From positions 3,756,001 to 3,820,000 of the forward strand of contig NZ_CP151587.1 of assembly GCF_038396845.1 (NCBI RefSeq): 64,000 nt of DNA, read 5' to 3'. How positions within the stretch are numbered: the first letter of the stretch is position 1; every line of letters starts with the position of its first letter. Positions 63,080 to 64,000 of this stretch are shown piece after piece. The notes under the pieces were generated by a model. That model was not told the DNA's origin, made no database searches, and worked only from the letters and a program-made list of their open reading frames with translations. This DNA is from Gymnodinialimonas sp. 57CJ19. GTDB lineage: Bacteria > Pseudomonadota > Alphaproteobacteria > Rhodobacterales > Rhodobacteraceae. The translations under genes and the position numbers were made by a program.

Positions 63080-63107
63080 CTGCATCTGCATAATGACCAT
63101 AATTATA
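63080..63107 (-). promoter_or_regulatory. phaC promoter with PhaR-like site at the transcription start
   Basis: TATAAT on the minus strand (63107-63102) is an exact -10; the -35 would be GGACCG at 63130-63125, a weak match. At 63080-63091 the plus strand reads CTGC-ATCT-GCAT, one base off CTGC-N4-GCAG. It would cover positions about +5 to +16 of the transcript, a good place for a repressor. Confidence 0.5.
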
Positions 63108-63155
63108 CGGGGACCAGGGTGAGGCGGTCCACGTGACGAAATGATCCGGCTTGTA

Positions 63156-63170
63156 TGCAGATCATCTGCA
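63156..63170. promoter_or_regulatory. 15-bp inverted repeat between phaC and phaZ
   Basis: TGCAGAT-C-ATCTGCA is a perfect inverted repeat around one central base, 20-34 bases before the phaZ start codon. It contains GCAG-N5-CTGC, the reversed arrangement of the PhaR pattern, so a PhaR or other regulator site is possible but not established. Confidence 0.45.
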
Positions 63171-63189
63171 CCGGACGCTTGGAGTTACT

Positions 63190-64000
63190 ATGCGACAGCT
63201 ACTCACCTATGACCTAATGGAATCGATGCGCGTCACAAATCAGTGGATGGGCGCGTCGGCCCGGGCGCTGTGCAGCTACCCGCAGCTTGGCCTTGCCGCG
63301 AACCCCTTCATTCAGCTGACCGCCGCTTGGGGCGAAGTCACAGAGCGCAGTTTTGAGCGTATGGCAGCCAAGCCCGATTGGGGCATCTCCTCGATCCCCG
63401 GCAAAGACGGTCGCGACCACATTGTCTCGATCGAGCCCGTGGTGAAACGCCCCTTCGGCGACCTGATCCGCTTCGACGTGCAGGGCCGAGAGCCCACAGG
63501 CCGCAAGATCCTGCTCGTGGCACCGATGTCGGGCCACTACGCCACGCTGCTGCGCAAAACGGTGATCTCGCTGCTGCCCGATGCCGATGTCTACATCACG
63601 GATTGGCACAATGCGCGCGATATTCCGGTTAGCGAGGGCAAGTTCGATATTGAGGATTACACCCTCTACCTTGTTGATTTCATGCGCGAGATGGGTCCCG
63701 AAACCAATGTGATCGCGGTTTGTCAGCCGGCGCCACTGGCGCTGGCCGCCACGGCCTATCTGGCCGAGGAAGACCCCAAGGCGCAGCCCCGAACCCTGAC
63801 GCTGATCGGCGGGCCGATTGACCCTGACGCCGCCGCAACCGACGTGACCGACTTTGGCCGCCGGGTGACGATGGGCCAGTTGGAAAAGTTCGTCGTCCAG
63901 CGCGTCGGCTTCAAATACGCGGGCGCAGGACGGATGGTCTATCCGGGCATCCAGCAGCTTTCCAGCTTCATGGCGATGAACGCCGAGAACCACGCCAAGG
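63190..64000 (+). CDS. phaZ: intracellular polyhydroxyalkanoate depolymerase (5' part)
   Basis: PhaZ degrades stored PHA. The frame runs from the ATG at 63190 (ribosome-binding site TTGGAG) to the window end and gives 270 residues without a stop. It shows the family pattern MRQLLTYDLMESMRVTNQWMGA, PFGDLIRFDV, ILLVAPMSGHYATLLR, and TNVIAVCQPAPLALAA, where the Cys of VCQP is the likely nucleophile. The rest of the gene lies outside the window. It is divergent from phaC. Confidence 0.92.
   Translation, partial: MRQLLTYDLMESMRVTNQWMGASARALCSYPQLGLAANPFIQLTAAWGEVTERSFERMAAKPDWGISSIPGKDGRDHIVSIEPVVKRPFGDLIRFDVQGREPTGRKILLVAPMSGHYATLLRKTVISLLPDADVYITDWHNARDIPVSEGKFDIEDYTLYLVDFMREMGPETNVIAVCQPAPLALAATAYLAEEDPKAQPRTLTLIGGPIDPDAAATDVTDFGRRVTMGQLEKFVVQRVGFKYAGAGRMVYPGIQQLSSFMAMNAENHAK

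Noticed and set aside
63214..63993. 259-residue minus-strand frame at the window end
   Set aside because: It is antisense to phaZ, whose family pattern is clear on the plus strand.

Overview
The window looks like chromosomal DNA of an alphaproteobacterium of the Rhodobacteraceae (Roseobacter group). The evidence is the high GC content, a nuo operon ending in birA-coaX-rnj, nuo-linked DUF5333/DUF5337-like genes, a complete leucine-degradation (liu) cluster, and a phaZ / phaC-phaP-phaR polyhydroxyalkanoate locus. No rRNA, tRNA, CRISPR array, insertion sequence or prophage was seen. Gene calls rest on reading translated sequence; no database search was run.

Layout. Positions 1-6801 hold ordinary housekeeping and hypothetical genes: a SnoaL-like protein, peptide chain release factor 3 (prfC), small secreted or lipoproteins, and a RhlE-type DEAD-box helicase with a long low-complexity tail. 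A 14-bp-stem terminator separates the helicase from the convergent, minus-strand respiratory block (6898-34297). Read 5'->3' on the minus strand that block is nuoA, [serine protease], [plus-strand insert with a DUF3137-like gene and its truncated copy between two 63-bp direct repeats], nuoB, nuoC, [sulfotransferase], nuoD, [two secreted proteins sharing a Cys-flanked repeat], nuoE (fused to a helix-hairpin-helix domain), [membrane-anchored protein with the same domain], [DUF5337-like], nuoF, [membrane protein, lipoprotein, DUF5333-like], nuoG, [lipoprotein], nuoH, nuoI, [carboxymuconolactone decarboxylase-like], nuoJ, nuoK, nuoL, nuoM, nuoN, birA, coaX, rnj. All 14 core Complex I subunits are present.

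Positions 34427-44330 (minus strand) carry an acyl-CoA synthetase and the leucine/isovalerate pathway: isovaleryl-CoA dehydrogenase, both methylcrotonyl-CoA carboxylase subunits, methylglutaconyl-CoA hydratase and HMG-CoA lyase, plus a glutathione transferase and two small envelope proteins. A TetR-type inverted repeat overlaps the likely promoter of the first gene.

Positions 44808-59133 (plus strand) carry a PhzF-like isomerase, a TerB-like protein, a polar amino-acid/amine ABC importer (ATPase, two binding proteins, two permeases) and a gamma-glutamylation-type catabolic cluster: two glutamine-synthetase-like ligases, a class I glutamine amidotransferase, an FAD amine oxidase, a DegT-type aminotransferase and a class III aminotransferase. 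It is organised like a Puu pathway, but the substrate is unknown. A broken GNAT acetyltransferase follows.

Positions 59534-64000 hold the PHA locus: phaR, phaP, phaC (minus) and phaZ (plus, cut by the window end), with PhaR-type CTGC-N3-GCAG sites in the phaP promoter.

The least explained content is a set of short intergenic repeat families: two clusters of four perfect 20-bp palindromes centred on TTGCAA, with partner palindromes in opposite order; a 34-bp element in three copies; a 22-bp element in two inverted copies; the 63-bp direct repeat; and a tandem G/C palindrome.
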